DNA of 64,000 nt from Utricularia gibba (Eukaryota > Streptophyta > Magnoliopsida > Lamiales > Lentibulariaceae). Where the stretch lies: contig NEEC01000011.1 in assembly GCA_002189035.1 (NCBI GenBank), positions 434,001 through 498,000 of the forward strand, read 5' to 3'. Positions 49,459 to 61,959 of the stretch are shown here, piece after piece. Below the pieces are notes generated by a model. That model searched no databases, was not told where the DNA came from, and worked only from the letters and a program-made list of their open reading frames with translations. A program made the translations under genes and the position numbers. Within the stretch, counting starts at the first letter, position 1. Every line of letters begins with the position of its first letter.

Positions 49459-50797
49459 TTCTTCAGTTGAAGGAGGTGGTTTAGTACTTGAAGTGCTTGG
49501 CTGGTCGACTCTATGATGTGGGGGCTGATAAGGCTTGCTTTGATATCTATTCCCTGCTGAACACTCTGTCCTTGCTGAAACGAAATTGGTGGTACTGTTT
49601 GCTGCTGCGATTGAGTAAATCCTAGATGCTCTGGATTTTCAACATTGGTGCTTCTCGAGTTGAAATTGGGATGACTCCTCATAGGCTCGAATCGTTGATC
49701 ACTCTTGGGCTTGAAATAATCAGCTTTGTTATTCATGTACCCCATTGCATTCACTCCTTCAAGTGGTTCTTCCAGATTTCCTTTCATGGAGCAATGGTCA
49801 GAAGTATGTCCCAGAATGCCACAGATTTCAATAGGCACGGATTTTGCATGAACAAGAAATAATCCTTTCACCATATCCTTCAATTTAGCAATATCCTTGT
49901 CCTGCCTTGCTGCTTCATCTTCTCTTAGCACTCCCATCTCATTCACTTGTCGCTGGGCTCGAGATCGGAACTGAGAATGTCTCATTCACTTGTCACTTGT
50001 CCAACCATTTCTTTAATTTTCTCCCAGCCTTCAGATGGGGTAAGAGCCCTCATATTCCCATGTGCAGCAGAATCCAACTCATCTCTTTGGGCAATAGTCA
50101 AGCCTTTCAAAAAACACTTCACTTGCTTTAATTTATCAAATCCATGATGTGGGCAGCTCGTAAGGAGAGTTGTGAACCTGTCCCAATACTCATGTAGAGG
50201 CTCATCATAATCCTGAAAAATATTTTCAATTTTGCGTCGAATTTCGTTTGCTCTAGAGGTAGGAAAAAACTTATTTAAAAATGCTTTCTTTATTTCCATC
50301 CAACTTCTAATACTTTCAGGTTCAAGTGTGTTGAACCAAGTCTTGGCATGCCCTTCAAGAGTAAATTGGAAGACTCTAAGTAGTAAATCATCCTCAGTCA
50401 CGTCCTTGGGTCGCAGCACAGCTCCAACAGCAATACAATCATAAATATGCATATGCGGATCCTCATTCTTGTTCCCATAATACTTAGGAAACAGAGCAAG
50501 GGTTCCTGGCCTCAACTCCAAATTAATTGCTGCTGTAGGAAGAGTAATGTAGTGCCCTCGATATGTATGATCTGGTGACTCATACTCTCCAATAGTCTTC
50601 TCCAAAATATTCACAAGCTGTTGGTTATTTGGTGGGTTGTCAGCCATCTCTTTGGCTCTCAACTTAGCCTCTTGCTGACTTTGTTTGTGCTTCTTTCTTA
50701 GTAATTTTTCGGTCCTCTCGATCTCCAAATCAAGGGGTTCAAGTGGACCTACAAAGAACGTAAATGCATTAACAACAGAGAAATTAACAGACACCAT
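49455..50797 (-). pseudogene. Athila-type gag
   Basis: The first frame (49982-50797) has the retrotransposon gag core: HIYDCIAVGAVLRP, FQFTLEGHAKTWFNTL, FFPTSRANEIRRKI, LHEYWDRFTTLLTSCPHHGF and KCFLKGLTIAQRDELDSAA. It breaks near 49985 and goes on in a second frame to 49455, with the zinc-knuckle remnant CGILGHTSDHC and a Gln-rich tail. The knuckle is incomplete. Confidence 0.85.
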
Positions 50798-50818
50798 TCC
50801 TCGGCAACGACGCCATTT
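50797..50818 (-). other. Probable primer-binding site of the Athila-type element
   Basis: Directly inside the 5' LTR, the minus strand reads AAATGGCGTCGTTGCCGAGG. This resembles the TGGCGCCGTTGCCGGGG type of primer-binding site found next to the 5' LTR of many plant Ty3/gypsy elements, with two or three changes. Confidence 0.7.
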
Positions 50819-51924
50819 TGATGAACGTTGGGAATGGGGTTGCTAAATGTCGCGGTTTAGCACATTTAACGCATCAAAAGAAATTTATTAACCAAGCTAA
50901 TCTACTACACAAATCACAAGAATTAATGTAGTGTGTCGAGCAAGGGAATAAACGAGTTGCAGGGATGAAGAGGGACTGAAATTAACGTGAAGGTGCATAA
51001 AACATAAAATAAAAGTAATTTGGCTGGGTTTTACACCAGGGTCTAGCTCTTGTGTCACTCAAGAGAGCCCTTAGGCTTAAACCCAGCTTGGAACGCTTGA
51101 AAACAGAGTAATAGTTTGCAGAAACACAGCATGGTTCGCAGGAACAGTAAAAGCGCGTTAAACTTAAAGGAAAACATGAAAAGCTTAAACAACAGCATGT
51201 TCATAAGTTAAAATAAGGTCTCCAACTAGTTTCTTGTTCACAACAGGGTACCGAAACACAACAGAAAGCGTAAAAACGACGACAATAACAGTAGGAAGTT
51301 CACGCAGAAAAGGGAGTGTAGAAATCTGTAAATAAAAGTTGCAGGATGCTTCTGTGGGCTGTGGATCTGCTGGAAATCGAAGTTCTGGCCGGAACGGTGG
51401 TGTGGACACGTAGATCTGGAGGTCGCTGGAGACTTTCGCCGGAGAAACGACGTTCTCCTTGCTCCCCTCACTCCTGTTTGCTATCTGTGCACTCTGCGTG
51501 CACAGTGTACTCTCTTTCTTCTCTCCCTTCCTTTTCACTTTTGCAGCTCAAAATTAAGGGTAGCATTGTACTTTCCTCAATCTTCTAGAAGGGAGATCTC
51601 TTCTTCAAATCTTATCTTTTCAGAAGGGCGGCTACTTTCGGCGGAAAGTGACTTTTGTACAGCTTTTCTGTCTCGTTTGACTTGTCAATGCGGAAAGTGC
51701 GCTGCTACAGTACTAACTCTTACCCTGATAAGACTTAAAACATAGACTAGACGAAATATTAGAGTTTTCGGCTCAATTGTTGCCAATTGAGCCTGTTTTC
51801 ACAATAAACATATTTCAATAGTCTAAATATGCAAAAGAAGACATATTTGCACCATAAGCAACATTTAACCCTACAAAACACACTTAAAAACATATATAAA
51901 AACACAATAAAAACGGTGTTATCA
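50819..51924 (-). repeat. 5' LTR of the Athila-type element
   Basis: Plus-strand text starts TGATGAACGTTGGG and ends GGTGTTATCA. It lacks ~110 bp present in the other LTR; the junction lies near 50945 within AAGGGAATAAACG. Confidence 0.9.
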
Positions 51925-51929
51925 ACCAC

Positions 51930-52998
51930 CGTGTCTACTCTACTCTAGTGTCTACACCCATTCAGTCTGCTTATGCAAACACAAACCCATGTCTCAAGGT
52001 ACCATGGGGGAGCTATGTTGGAACATATACACAAATGTGGGTCCAATTAGCAGCAGAGATGCAATAGATAAAGTTATGTGTATTAGCAATTATGTTTATT
52101 AATGAAACATGTAGTCATAGAGTAGTTTGTCTCTTTGATATAGTTATGAGGAGAATCATGGTATAAATAGCTCAAGTGTGTTATTTATTAGGTCTGCTTC
52201 TTATTGAGCATGCCTTGTTTGTTGTATTGACTACTAGGCTGCCTCGTCAAGCTGCCAATTGCTTATGTTGTAATATTTTAATTACAATAATGGAATTAAT
52301 GGAAGAGGAAATTAATCCAAAACTTGGCTTAGTCTTGGATTGTTGAAACTATAAGACTAGGAAATGGTGGAATTGACTAAACTTCCTAATTTTTGGAATT
52401 CAATTGCGTCTTATGTGATTATCCCTGCTCTATAAAAGGGGATATCTCTTTTCATAACAAACCATTTGAATCATGAGAATAGCTGATTAATCGAGTGATA
52501 AAAAATACCTTTAGGATATTAAATTACCTAGCTTATTGTTTTTGTTTTTGTGTATTCTTATTTATTTTCAGCCAATAATCTAACAATATTTCTGATGGCA
52601 TTTGATTCCATTATTGTTTCAAACAATATTACTTCTATTTCTACACCTATAGTCATCTTCTATGGACCACCAATCATACCAATGTGTATTTTCCAAAATA
52701 TAGCTCCCATCTTCATTGATTGATTACTTGCGATCACTACTAGATTTCGTACCCATGTACCAGATGTCACTTCTGAATTCCTCTTTTTTTAATTTGAATG
52801 CAGCACAACCATCACAAAAACAATCTCCAAGTTTGAATGTTTTGACAGTCAATGCTTCTATAGGTAGCAAGATCGGATCTATGAATTCTTGGATATGTAT
52901 GGTGTTGCTTACCTTGAAAATCTCCAAACCAGATGTCTAAGATCTAGTTCACACAGATTGGGAATAGGCTAATCGGTTATGTTGTCATATGATTATCT
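51930..52998. other. Intergenic repeat debris with an LTR-like segment
   Basis: 52016-52585 begins TGTTGGAAC, ends CTAACA and contains CTCTATAAAAGGGG at 52429-52442, all features of a Ty1/copia LTR in plus orientation. The flanks (AGCTA, ATATT) do not form a target duplication and no partner LTR is in the window. The remainder to 53.0 kb has no supportable ORF. Confidence 0.35.
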
Positions 52999-54021
52999 TC
53001 ACCTTATAAAATTCTCTTTTCGATGTTTGCTTAGAATATAGAGATGCCATCTTAATTTGGCATTGGATGCATTAAGGTTGTTGATCACTTGCTGGTGGAC
53101 TATCTTCAAGGAATTGACAAGTTGTTCACCATTTCCATTAAGACGCCGCTGATCCACTAGGTGAGTCAGCTCCGTAGGTCCACAAGGTTGCACAGAATAT
53201 ACAACTTGAAAGAGACTGAAGCCAGTCGTAGGGTTTACCACGTGATTGTGGGCAAATTCAGCCGGGCTCTAGAGTATATCCCACCCCTTATGATCACTGT
53301 CAACTAGGCATTGCAACAGGTTACCTAAAGAGCGATTCACAACTTCAGTCTGTCCGTCCATCTCCGAGTAATAGGTGATGCTGAAATTAAGCTTGGTTCC
53401 AACTAGGTGCCACAAACTTTTCCAAAAATGGCCAACAAACTTTGTGTCACGATTAGACACAATAGATAAAGGTAGTCTATATAAACGGTAACTTCTCGGA
53501 AGATGATAGTAGCGACTACACTTGCATCCATTGTCTTCTTGCATGGTATAAAGCGAGCCATTTTTAAAAGGCGATCCACAACGACAAATATAGAATCAAA
53601 CCCACAAGCTATCTGTGGCAGACCCAAGACTAAGTCCATGCTAAGATCAACCTATGGTTGTGAAGGAGTTGGTAATTGCATATAGAGAGCTATGTTTGAA
53701 GGCTGCCCCTTCGCACATTGACAGACATGACATTGCTAAATAAATTTTGTCACAAGGCATTGCTGTCTAGGATAATAACTCTCGAAGCAAGATTAGAGTC
53801 CGATCTTGCCCAACATGGCCTTCCCCATGAATTTCATGGACCAACTGAATTTGTAAACTCAATTCTGGTATACACAAGCGATTGCCCATGAAGAGAAACC
53901 CATCAACCAAGGAGTAAACTGTGAAAATCCCCAAGTTAACAGTCCTAAGAATCTTAACAAAGTAGGTATCTTTAGAATACAAGTGAGGTAGCGTTTCAAA
54001 CCCCACCACATTAACCCACAT
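52999..54021 (-). pseudogene. Integrase fragments
   Basis: 53767-54021 is the N-terminal finger region (LVHEIHGEGHVGQDRTLILL). 53403-53639 starts the core ([20 protein letters not shown], the first Asp region). 53269-53544 holds [20 protein letters not shown] and SEMDGQTEVVNRSLGNLLQC. 52999-53241 holds the NPTTGFSLFQVVYSVQP block. Stops and shifts separate all of them. Confidence 0.8.
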
Positions 54022-54068
54022 AGTTGTTAAACACGCTCATTTGTGACTTCATGCATCCACCACTCTAT

Positions 54069-55256
54069 TTAAGGTTCCACTAGTGTGGCGAATAGAGAAT
54101 GAGAATTGCTGCAAATAAGAAAACCAACGAGCTCGAGTGCCCGACAAACAGAGACTTTGTCCTGAGAGTGAAGATGCCTTAGGGAATCATGATTAGTCCA
54201 TAGAACAAAATCTTGTTGAAAGAGATAGTGCCTCCAATGCTTGACCACCTGCACAAGAGAAAATAATTCACGATTATAAGTAGAATATTTCAGCTTCCCT
54301 TCACTTAGCTTCTCACTGAAGTACGCTATGAGATGGCCTGATTGGCTCAACATGGCACCGATGCCTACTCCCGAATGCATCCCAATGGAGTTCGAATGGT
54401 TGGTTGAAGTCTGGAAGTGCTAACATTGAGGCTGATGATAGCAACTGTTTAATGTGTGAAAAGGCTTGCTCTGCTACTACGCCCCATTTGAATGTTCCTT
54501 CCTTAAGGTACTCCATAATAGAGGCCAATTTTGTGCTGAAATGAGGAATGAATCTCCGATAAAATGAGGCAAGACCATGAAAACTCCTTATTTCATGTAG
54601 AGATGTGGGGGTTGGCCATGTTTCAATTGCTTGCACCTTGGCAGGATGAACTTTGAGTCCATCTCCTGAAATAATGAACCCAAAAATACCGCATGATCAT
54701 TGAAGAAAATACACTTAGCAGGGGCTGCAGAGAAGCAAGCTGCCCATAGGGTATGGAGTATATCCTTCACATCTTTGATATGAGCCTCTCTGTCATGGTT
54801 GTAGATCAAAATATCGCCGAAATAAACCACAGCGCAACGTCTGATAAAGGGGCATAGCAGTTGGTTCATGACTCTCATGAATGTGCTCGGAGCATTTGAC
54901 AATCCGAATGGCATAACAAGCCACTCATATAGGCCTTCTCGAGTCTTGAATGTCATTTTCCACTCATCCCTTAGTCTGATATGAATTTGATTATACCCAC
55001 TTTTTAAATCAAGCTTGCTAAAAATAGAGGCACCATGAATTTGATCAAGTAAATCATCCAATCTCAGGATAGGAAACCAATATCTTACCGTAATCTTATT
55101 GATGGCACGACCGTTCACACGCATATGCCAAGTCCCCCCTTTTTTGGGTACGAGTATCGCTGGTATGGCACAGGGACTTAAACTTTCCCTGATGTGTCCT
55201 TTAGACACGAGCTCCTTAACTTGTCTCCTCATCTTCTCATGTTCCTGAGGGCTCAT
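54069..55256 (-). pseudogene. Reverse transcriptase and RNase H with mutated active site
   Basis: 54588-55256: [49 protein letters not shown], then [11 protein letters not shown], where family members have YFDDI, so one catalytic Asp is Gly. 54313-54636 continues with [20 protein letters not shown]. 54069-54380 has the RNase H part (GVGIGAMLSQSGHLIAYFSE). Frames overlap through shifts. Dead enzyme. Confidence 0.85.
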
Positions 55257-55807
55257 TCTATAATGAGCCTTGTTCGGTAAGGTAGCTTTAGGAATAAGGT
55301 CGACTTGATGTTGAATATCAGTAAAGCTTGTAGTCCCGAGGGTAGGTCATCAGAAATACAGCTTCTATAATGAGCCTTAGATTCCACTGCAGGAGCTAGG
55401 CACATTCTTCTAGTGACTAGAGCGTGCCCAACATCCCCATTAACAAGAACCTCAGAGGTGGAGTCTTCAAATAAGTCCTCCAAGCAAGCATCATTGTTCC
55501 CTTCATTTGATTTTTCTTGATCCACGTACAGGTTTCGTTTTCCCACCCTCCTACACTCGATGCTCTTATGACCGAGTTCACCACATGAGAAGCACTTCAC
55601 TCCAATGGTCGGTTTTCGGTTTGCTACCTCAAATGCCGGCTTGGATGAAGGTGGATTTGACTCCTTAACATTAGGAGTACTCAAAACAACATCGCCATCT
55701 CCTTTGCCTCCTTGTTTACCTTGCTTCTCTATTATTAATGCTCTATGAAATGCTTCACCTACAGTTAATGGGTCAAACATACTCAAAACGTCCCAACAAG
55801 TGCTCAT
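55253..55807 (-). pseudogene. gag fragment with CCHC zinc knuckle
   Basis: The frame contains FDPLTVGEAFHRALIIEKQG and the knuckle CFSCGELGHKSIEC (C-x2-C-x4-H-x4-C, intact), then a stretch matching the start of the protease region (EVLVNGDVGHALVTRRMC). Part of the relic at 52999-56446. Confidence 0.8.
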
Positions 55808-56653
55808 TTGTTTCCTGTAAATCTGCTCGTGAAATTAGATGTTAGAAATCTAAAGTATGCTCCTTAATAGTTTTTTATCTCTGTCTCAAGCTTTGAAGCT
55901 ATAGGAAAAGGGTTCTCTGATAGTTATAGGGAAGAAACTCAGCACAAAGGTGTTTCTTCAACTTCTCCCAAGAGGTAATCTTTGGTTTACCCATCCAGTT
56001 TCTGGTCGCTTTCATCTATTGCCACCATGATCACGAAACCTTGTGGCCACCAAGCTCACTCTGTGATCCTCAGGAACTGCTTTGAATTCCAAAGCCTCTT
56101 TCACCGTAGGAATTCAATCTAAAAACTCTCTAGCATGTAGGGTTCCATGAAATTCCGGTAACTCAATTTTGAAGCCAGCCTCTCATCGCTGGTCACTGTC
56201 ACTATTTGGGGTGCATAATCGGACTCCACGCCCCCTATTCATTTTATCATGAAAACTAGTTGGTGGCGGCAACTCAAATTCACCACAAGTTGGGGTCCAT
56301 TGTGTTGTAGGATTCTGCTGGGAAAGTAAGCGCTCCATCCTTGAAATAAGTTGCTTCATGGCCTCCATGCATTGTTCCATGGAGGAGGAATTTCGGTTCA
56401 ACGGTTGCATTGAGTGTGCAAAACCTCGTCCTCCACATCGTGCCATAGATATCCTACCCTCGTTCTAGTGCCAAACTGATGTAGTTTTATGACAAGAAAT
56501 TCTAAGCAAGCTTTCCAAAGCTTGTTGTAAATCAGTAACTAGTCAAGAACCAAAATAACTAGAGCTAGTAATGAAGTATTACCTCAAAAAAGTATCAACT
56601 TAGAGGCCACATACTCCACGTCTTTGGGTAAGAAATAACAAATTAACGAGAGG

Positions 56654-57890
56654 TATTAAGTGTCATTTTATAAGTATTTATTATATATTATTAGGTATCA
56701 ATTAGGATTAAGTTTCCCAATTTAAGATTTATATTGGTAGGTATTTGATTTTATTAGAAAATTCCTATTTTTGTATTTTGCACACATTTTGTTGTTTCTT
56801 TTCGTGCACTTTCACCCAAAATGTTAGGAGACAGGCTTGGAGTGTTGCAAGAGAATTGCAGGAGACCAAACATTGACGTCTCGTGCCTTGTACGTGACTT
56901 GGGTCAATTGTGGGTGGAAGACTGACACTAGTTAGAACCCCTAACTTATGGGATGTTAGAGTTTATACCAATGATTGAGTGCTTACTTGCACACATGAGA
57001 AAGCTGGTGGTAAATGCATGACAGAAAGAATGATGGAAGTGGAGCAGAGGAAGTTAATGCACGTGGGAGTGGATTAAAACAAACTGGGAACAAACTTTTT
57101 TCGAACCTTTTCACGCTTCGTTTTCTTGCATTAGAACTTGTTCTTCCCCTCCATCAAAGGGAGGAAGAACACTTTATCTTTCCGTTTCATTTTCTGTTTT
57201 CATGGCTATATGTGACTAAACCCTTTTAGTTTCTTGGAATAGATGAAGTTTCGTTCCATGTTTTGAGTATTAATCTCTGTTCTTTATTGAAATTCTTCCG
57301 GATTTTTCATATTTCCACACGTCTTGTTACAGTCTTTCTCTAACGCCTCCTAGTCACAATCCATGAGTAGCAGGTCACTCTTCAAGAGCAAGGTGAAGAG
57401 CACCATCTCCATTCCTACCGGTTCAAGAGAGATAGTGAATTGTTTGTGATCGAGGTACTGCGACAGTAGATGGGTAGTGACCTCGTACACACCACTGGTC
57501 ATTGGCAACAATTGGACACACTTACAGAATTTGGTTTTGAAGACAATCGACGGCAATCGTCTTGTCTTCTAAATTGTCAAAGGGGGAACCATATGAGGCT
57601 ATTCCTATGCCTCTTTGTCAATCAGAGTGTAAGAGAGCATAGGCTATCCCTTGTTTCTATAATCAGCTATTTGGAAGGAATCAGTGAAGGCCGAGGCGAG
57701 AATAGACAACAGAAGGAAATAGAATCCATTTCCCAAGAACTATGTCCCTTAGTCAAGGTCCATTACTTGCGATATATCTTTTATTTCTGTATTGGAAAAA
57801 CCACTTTTACAAACGCGTGACAATTTATAAAAGTTTTCTACAAAATACTTTTCGCAAAACTCAACTCCCTGAGATTGAAATAGGACTAGT
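56654..57890 (+). mobile_element. 3'-truncated copy of LTR family 2
   Basis: Starts TATTAAGTGTCATTTT (intact copy TGTTAAGTGTCATTTT, TG changed to TA) and runs parallel to the intact copy through TGTACGTGACTTGG-like text, ATGCACGTGGGAGTGG and CATGAGTAGCAGGTCACTC. Similarity is lost after CGCAAAACTCAACTCCC near 57870. No target duplication. It contains one unit of the segment that is tandemly duplicated in the 59.5-62.3 kb copy. Confidence 0.75.
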
Positions 57891-58446
57891 CGTCGGAGGT
57901 TTCCTGAGAATCTTGCCACTACAGCCTTTGGAACTTGTAATTACGTCAAATTCTCATTAGTCAATAACTGGCTCCCTCCTGCCCTAGTTCTCGTAGAGAT
58001 ATTTGAGGTGTTGGGCTGTGAAGAGGATTGGGCCGAATAAACCCAATCCTACCTACATCAGATATTGTGACAAACCAAGGCAAATCCTAATGCCTCAATC
58101 ACTTTGTGCAAGACCTGTAGAATAACCAACAGTATGCACAAGAACAAGCCCATGATCATCCTACATTCAGGTTACTCATAAAGAAAAGAGAATAAAAATG
58201 TTCTTCTCACTAAGAAACTAAGGCTATGTTGCTTTTGTAAGGAGCACAAAATAAACAGCATGTCAAAGAATACCTTAGCAAGAAGCATACCAAAAATTCT
58301 AATGCATAGCAACTATCTTGAAGAAATAATACCAAAAACAAATGCTTAAATTCCAGCAAAATACCAAATGCGAGGGTGAGATAAGTGAATATATGAAATC
58401 GCATTTCATTTGAAGAAACAAGAAAATGATACTTCTCCCCCACTTA
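57891..58446. other. AT-rich intergenic DNA
   Basis: No ORF with family similarity on either strand and no recognisable repeat border between the two LTR-family-2 copies. Confidence 0.4.
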
Positions 58447-59450
58447 TGTGTGTCATTTCATCTTGCCAATTTTAATATTTTTAAAATTTGTAAAGCACAA
58501 ATGCGTAGTACGGGTGTCAAATACAGGAAATTGTTTTTCAGTGAAAGGTGAAGTTACATTGAATACAACTATCACAATTTGCAAATGACTTTGTAAAGTA
58601 AAATTTGCAAGAAACGTGAATGATGAAGCTTAAGTAAGGGGGTAAGAGGGTTGTAAACAAGGAATGGAAATAAACGTAGCATGAACCTTAAATAAAGAGA
58701 ATGTTCCTGGGATTCGGATCCCGCCCAGCTACATTTGTTGCGTCTCTACTCTTCTATGATCTTCTCGAATACTCAGTTATAGAAGGCATGAGAATAGCCC
58801 GATGCTGCACCTTGGATGAACATGAAGATAAGAGGTCCTGCCGTCATACCCTCATGGTCAAATTGCGGACATATGACCAAGTAGGTCACTATGTGTCCAT
58901 TGATCCTGATGTACGCCCATAGACAAAACTTTGTCTCCCTCCTGCCAAAAGGGCATGAGTTGGTGCTTTCCACCTTGCTCCTCTTCAAAAATCGCAGGTA
59001 GTGATCCGCTAATCATGAATCTTGAATAAGAAGACTGTTATATAAAAACTGTAACATAGTTGTACGAAGACATATGGAACCCAATCAGATTGAAAGAAGA
59101 AATGAAGATCAACTAATGAAACATAGATTTGGGAATATCCTAATCCAGAAACGGAAGTTTCTAGCCGCAAACTGTCATACAAACTAAGGAAGGGAAAACA
59201 AGGTTCCTAGAGAGAAGCTAGAGGAAAATCCTCCAGAGAAATAAACAAAAGCTAAACTAAATCTAGGAAAGTGAATGCTGAATGTCCGAACTGAACTGAA
59301 CTAAACTTAACTACTCTGTCTGATTTTTCGTGTCCCCTTATTTCTGCTGTGAATTGGAGTGACTTGCACGAAAGTTCTGCATTAACACTGGTACACTAAT
59401 GATTTCATTTGTCGCACACTACCGTGTACCGCACGTCAAGGCTCATCATT
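58447..59450 (-). mobile_element. Diverged, truncated copy of LTR family 2
   Basis: On the minus strand it aligns, with many substitutions, to the same family. Landmarks on the plus strand include GCGTAGTACGGGTGTC, TTGGTGCTTTCCACCTTGCTC (compare TTGGTGCTATTCACCTTGATC in the intact copy) and TGCATTAACACTGG. Its outer end TGTGTGTCATTTC corresponds to the family terminus. The other end is lost. Confidence 0.6.
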
Positions 59451-59712
59451 AAACATCTTCAGTCTTCCGGAAATTAAGGAGATGTCAGTTCAAGAAGATC
59501 TGTTTTATCGCCATGTGGCGTGTCGTTTCCTTAACAAATTTAAAATATTTAAAACGTAAAACACCAAAAAGCGTAGTACAAGTATCGATCTCAAGGAGTT
59601 GTTTTTCAAGAAAAGTGTTTTGTAAGAAACTTCTACAAAATGTCAGGGTTTTGAAAAAGGGGGTTTTTAAACAAAAAAAAAAGTTACAACCCAAGTGATG
59701 GGCTTAACTATG

Positions 59713-61149
59713 TGATAAACGGAAATTTTCGTAATATCGTTGCAAATAAAAATGAAAATCCGTATCAAATAAATTTATAATCCCTAATCTACACAAAATA
59801 CAAATTTGGAAAACTTGTATAGTGGATATCGGGGTCGATCACGAAGAGCTTGTGCTTGCTAAGTGTTTTAGTACATGCATAATTTCGGATAACAGTAGGT
59901 CTTAGTCTAAGCTCAGACTAACAGTGGTAAACAAGTTCAGTAAACAAGGTAGGTAAGCAATATCAGGTTTCTACACTAAGGTAACAGGTACTGGTTTTGA
60001 CTCAGACTAATACGAGGACGTCTTAAGGATCTGCGGGTGGTGCCATACTAAGGTTCCTAACTTAATTGCTATCTTCCTACACTCACAACTTCGAATAACC
60101 TAGGTCTACCCAGGTCATTCATCATATTTTTGGCTTAAGCTAATCCCCATTATCATAACCAACATTGCAATTAGGTCTACCCACATGCAAGGTATATAGA
60201 ACTAGGTCTACCCAGTTCTACTGGTTCTACCTTGTACTAACACCGACTGCTCCCGTCTTGCTTTGTTGGTCTACCTCTAAACCAAGCTTCTAAGTTGTGA
60301 AACTACTTGTTTCCCTCCTTAGGTCTATCCATGGTTTGTTAGAAACAAGAGTTAAGGAATACACATAAATTTCATCATTAACTCTAAGCGCACACCACAA
60401 CCCTTTACCTTAAGGCATCCCTAAGACTCTAGCCACTCATGCTTTGGAAATAAAACACGATTTCATTCACATAAGCTGGCCAAAATGGCGGAAACATTGT
60501 AACAAGTCAAATGCAAAAACTTGAAATGTTCAGAAAAACGGAAAGCAAATAGATAATGTTTTTCCGCCCGCTATCTACTGTTCACAGCCCTGAACAGTAG
60601 TGCTGGGCTGGGCTCCGGTGCTGTTCTTGATGATAAAGGCCTCCCTTCTCCCCTCTGGTTGGTGTTTCTCCCGTTGGGGAAGAAGGCCCCCTTTGCGTCC
60701 CCTAGCTGTTCGCTTCTTCGCGCTCCCTTTCTTTTTTTCGAATTAATTTCCTTTTCTTTTGCTTCACTCCATTGTACTGTTTCTGACTGCCAGTACTGTT
60801 CCTGACCGTCAGTACTGTTCCTGACCGCCAGTACTACTCCTGGCCTGAACTTGCAGACTGCGGTGGCAGTAGAACAATGCCCTTTACCCTTCTCCGGATT
60901 TTGCGCCCTTTTTCGATTGTTTTACACGCTTGCAAGTCTGATTTTTGGCTCATCTCCCTGCTGAACTTACTGAAACATCAGTAACAAGAGTTGTGGATTA
61001 AATCAAAGGATTTAGTCCACTTTTCAACATAATCACATAGGATTAACATAAACACCACCAAAGCATGAAAAACCACATTTATCTAACCTAAACCATAATA
61101 AAATATAACTATTTTGCATTATGAATTTCAGGAAAAATGTGTGTCATCA
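59713..61149 (+). mobile_element. Solo LTR nested in the family-2 solo LTR
   Basis: 1,437 bp starting TGATAAACGGAAATTTTCG and ending GTGTGTCATCA, flanked by CTATG (59708-59712 and 61150-61154). Removing the insert and one CTATG rebuilds text collinear with the related copy at 40.3-41.3 kb. Orientation is arbitrary because both ends read TGAT...ATCA and no coding region is present. It contains repeated GGTCTACCCA-type units at 60.1-60.35 kb and CTGTTCCTGACCG repeats near 60.78-60.84 kb. Confidence 0.9.
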
Positions 61150-61959
61150 CTATGGGACGCAGTTTCTGGGAATGAGATTCCATCTCCTTCCTTTATCCAT
61201 CCTCGCCTCGGTTTTCACTGATTTCTTCCTAATAGCTTGTTATAGGAGCAAGGAATAGCTTACTCTCCCTTACATTTTGATTGACAAGGAGGCATTATAA
61301 TAGTCTCATGTGATTCCCCCTTAGACGATTAGGAAGACAAGAGGATTGCCTTCAAAACCGAATTGCACTTGTGTGCCCAGCTGTTGCCAATGGCTAGTGG
61401 CAGGTCCAAGGTCACAACCTGTCCACTGTCGCGGTACCTTGACCACAAACAATCCGCTACTTCTCTAGAACTAGCAGGATTGGAGTTGGTGCTATTCACC
61501 TTGATCTTCATCAAAATCCGCGAGGAGTGGCCTGCTACTCATGGACCTTGACTAGGAGTCGTTACAGAAAGACTACAACAAGACACGTGGAAGTATGCGA
61601 AATCCGAATTGAATTCAGCGAAGAACTGAGTGTATTGCTCAGGACTTGGAAGGAAACTTCATTCACTCCCAGAAACTAAAGGGTTTTAGCCCAAAAGGGC
61701 CATGAAAACAGAAACGAAAATGCAAGCATCTTCGTGCTCCAAGTTCTAAGTACAAGAGAAAAATGTCAAAAGGTCCGAATCTAAGTGCTCCAAGTGGCTT
61801 TTATATCACTCCCCACGTGCATTAATTTTTTTGGATCCCCTTCCCATCATTCCTTCTGTCTCGCATGCGCCACCATCTTTCTTTTGCATGCAAGTTAGCG
61901 TCCAATCATTTTTGCAGACTCTGACATGCCGTAAGTCAGGGGCCTTGACCAGTGTTAGT

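Larger units (their letters stand above)
42601..51924 (-). mobile_element. Full-length Athila-type Ty3/gypsy LTR retrotransposon (degenerate coding)
   Basis: Read leftward. LTRs 50819-51924 (5') and 42601-~43812 (3') begin/end with TGAT...ATCA and are flanked by a perfect target duplication ACCAC (42596-42600, 51925-51929). Gene order on the minus strand is gag, protease, RT, RNase H, integrase, then a ~1.4-kb 3' region, placing it in Ty3/gypsy. The gag type and the DQGAS protease point to Athila. Internal stops and frameshifts mean it cannot make an intact polyprotein. Confidence 0.92.
52999..56446 (-). mobile_element. Degenerate Ty3/gypsy (chromovirus-like) internal region
   Basis: Read leftward: gag start 56183-56446 (MARCGGRGFAHSM, MKQLISRMERLL), gag zinc knuckle 55253-55807, RT and RNase H 54069-55256, integrase 52999-54021. 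Domain order is that of Ty3/gypsy, and the RT text ([32 protein letters not shown]) is typical of plant chromoviruses. Just outside the gag start the minus strand has TTTGGCACTAGAACGAGG, reminiscent of the initiator-Met primer site. LTRs could not be paired, so borders are unknown. Many frame breaks. Confidence 0.8.

Noticed and set aside
52016-52585. Confident call of a copia solo LTR
   Set aside because: Ends TGTTGG/CTAACA and a TATA-like box fit, but flanks are not duplicated and no second copy is present; kept only as LTR-like.
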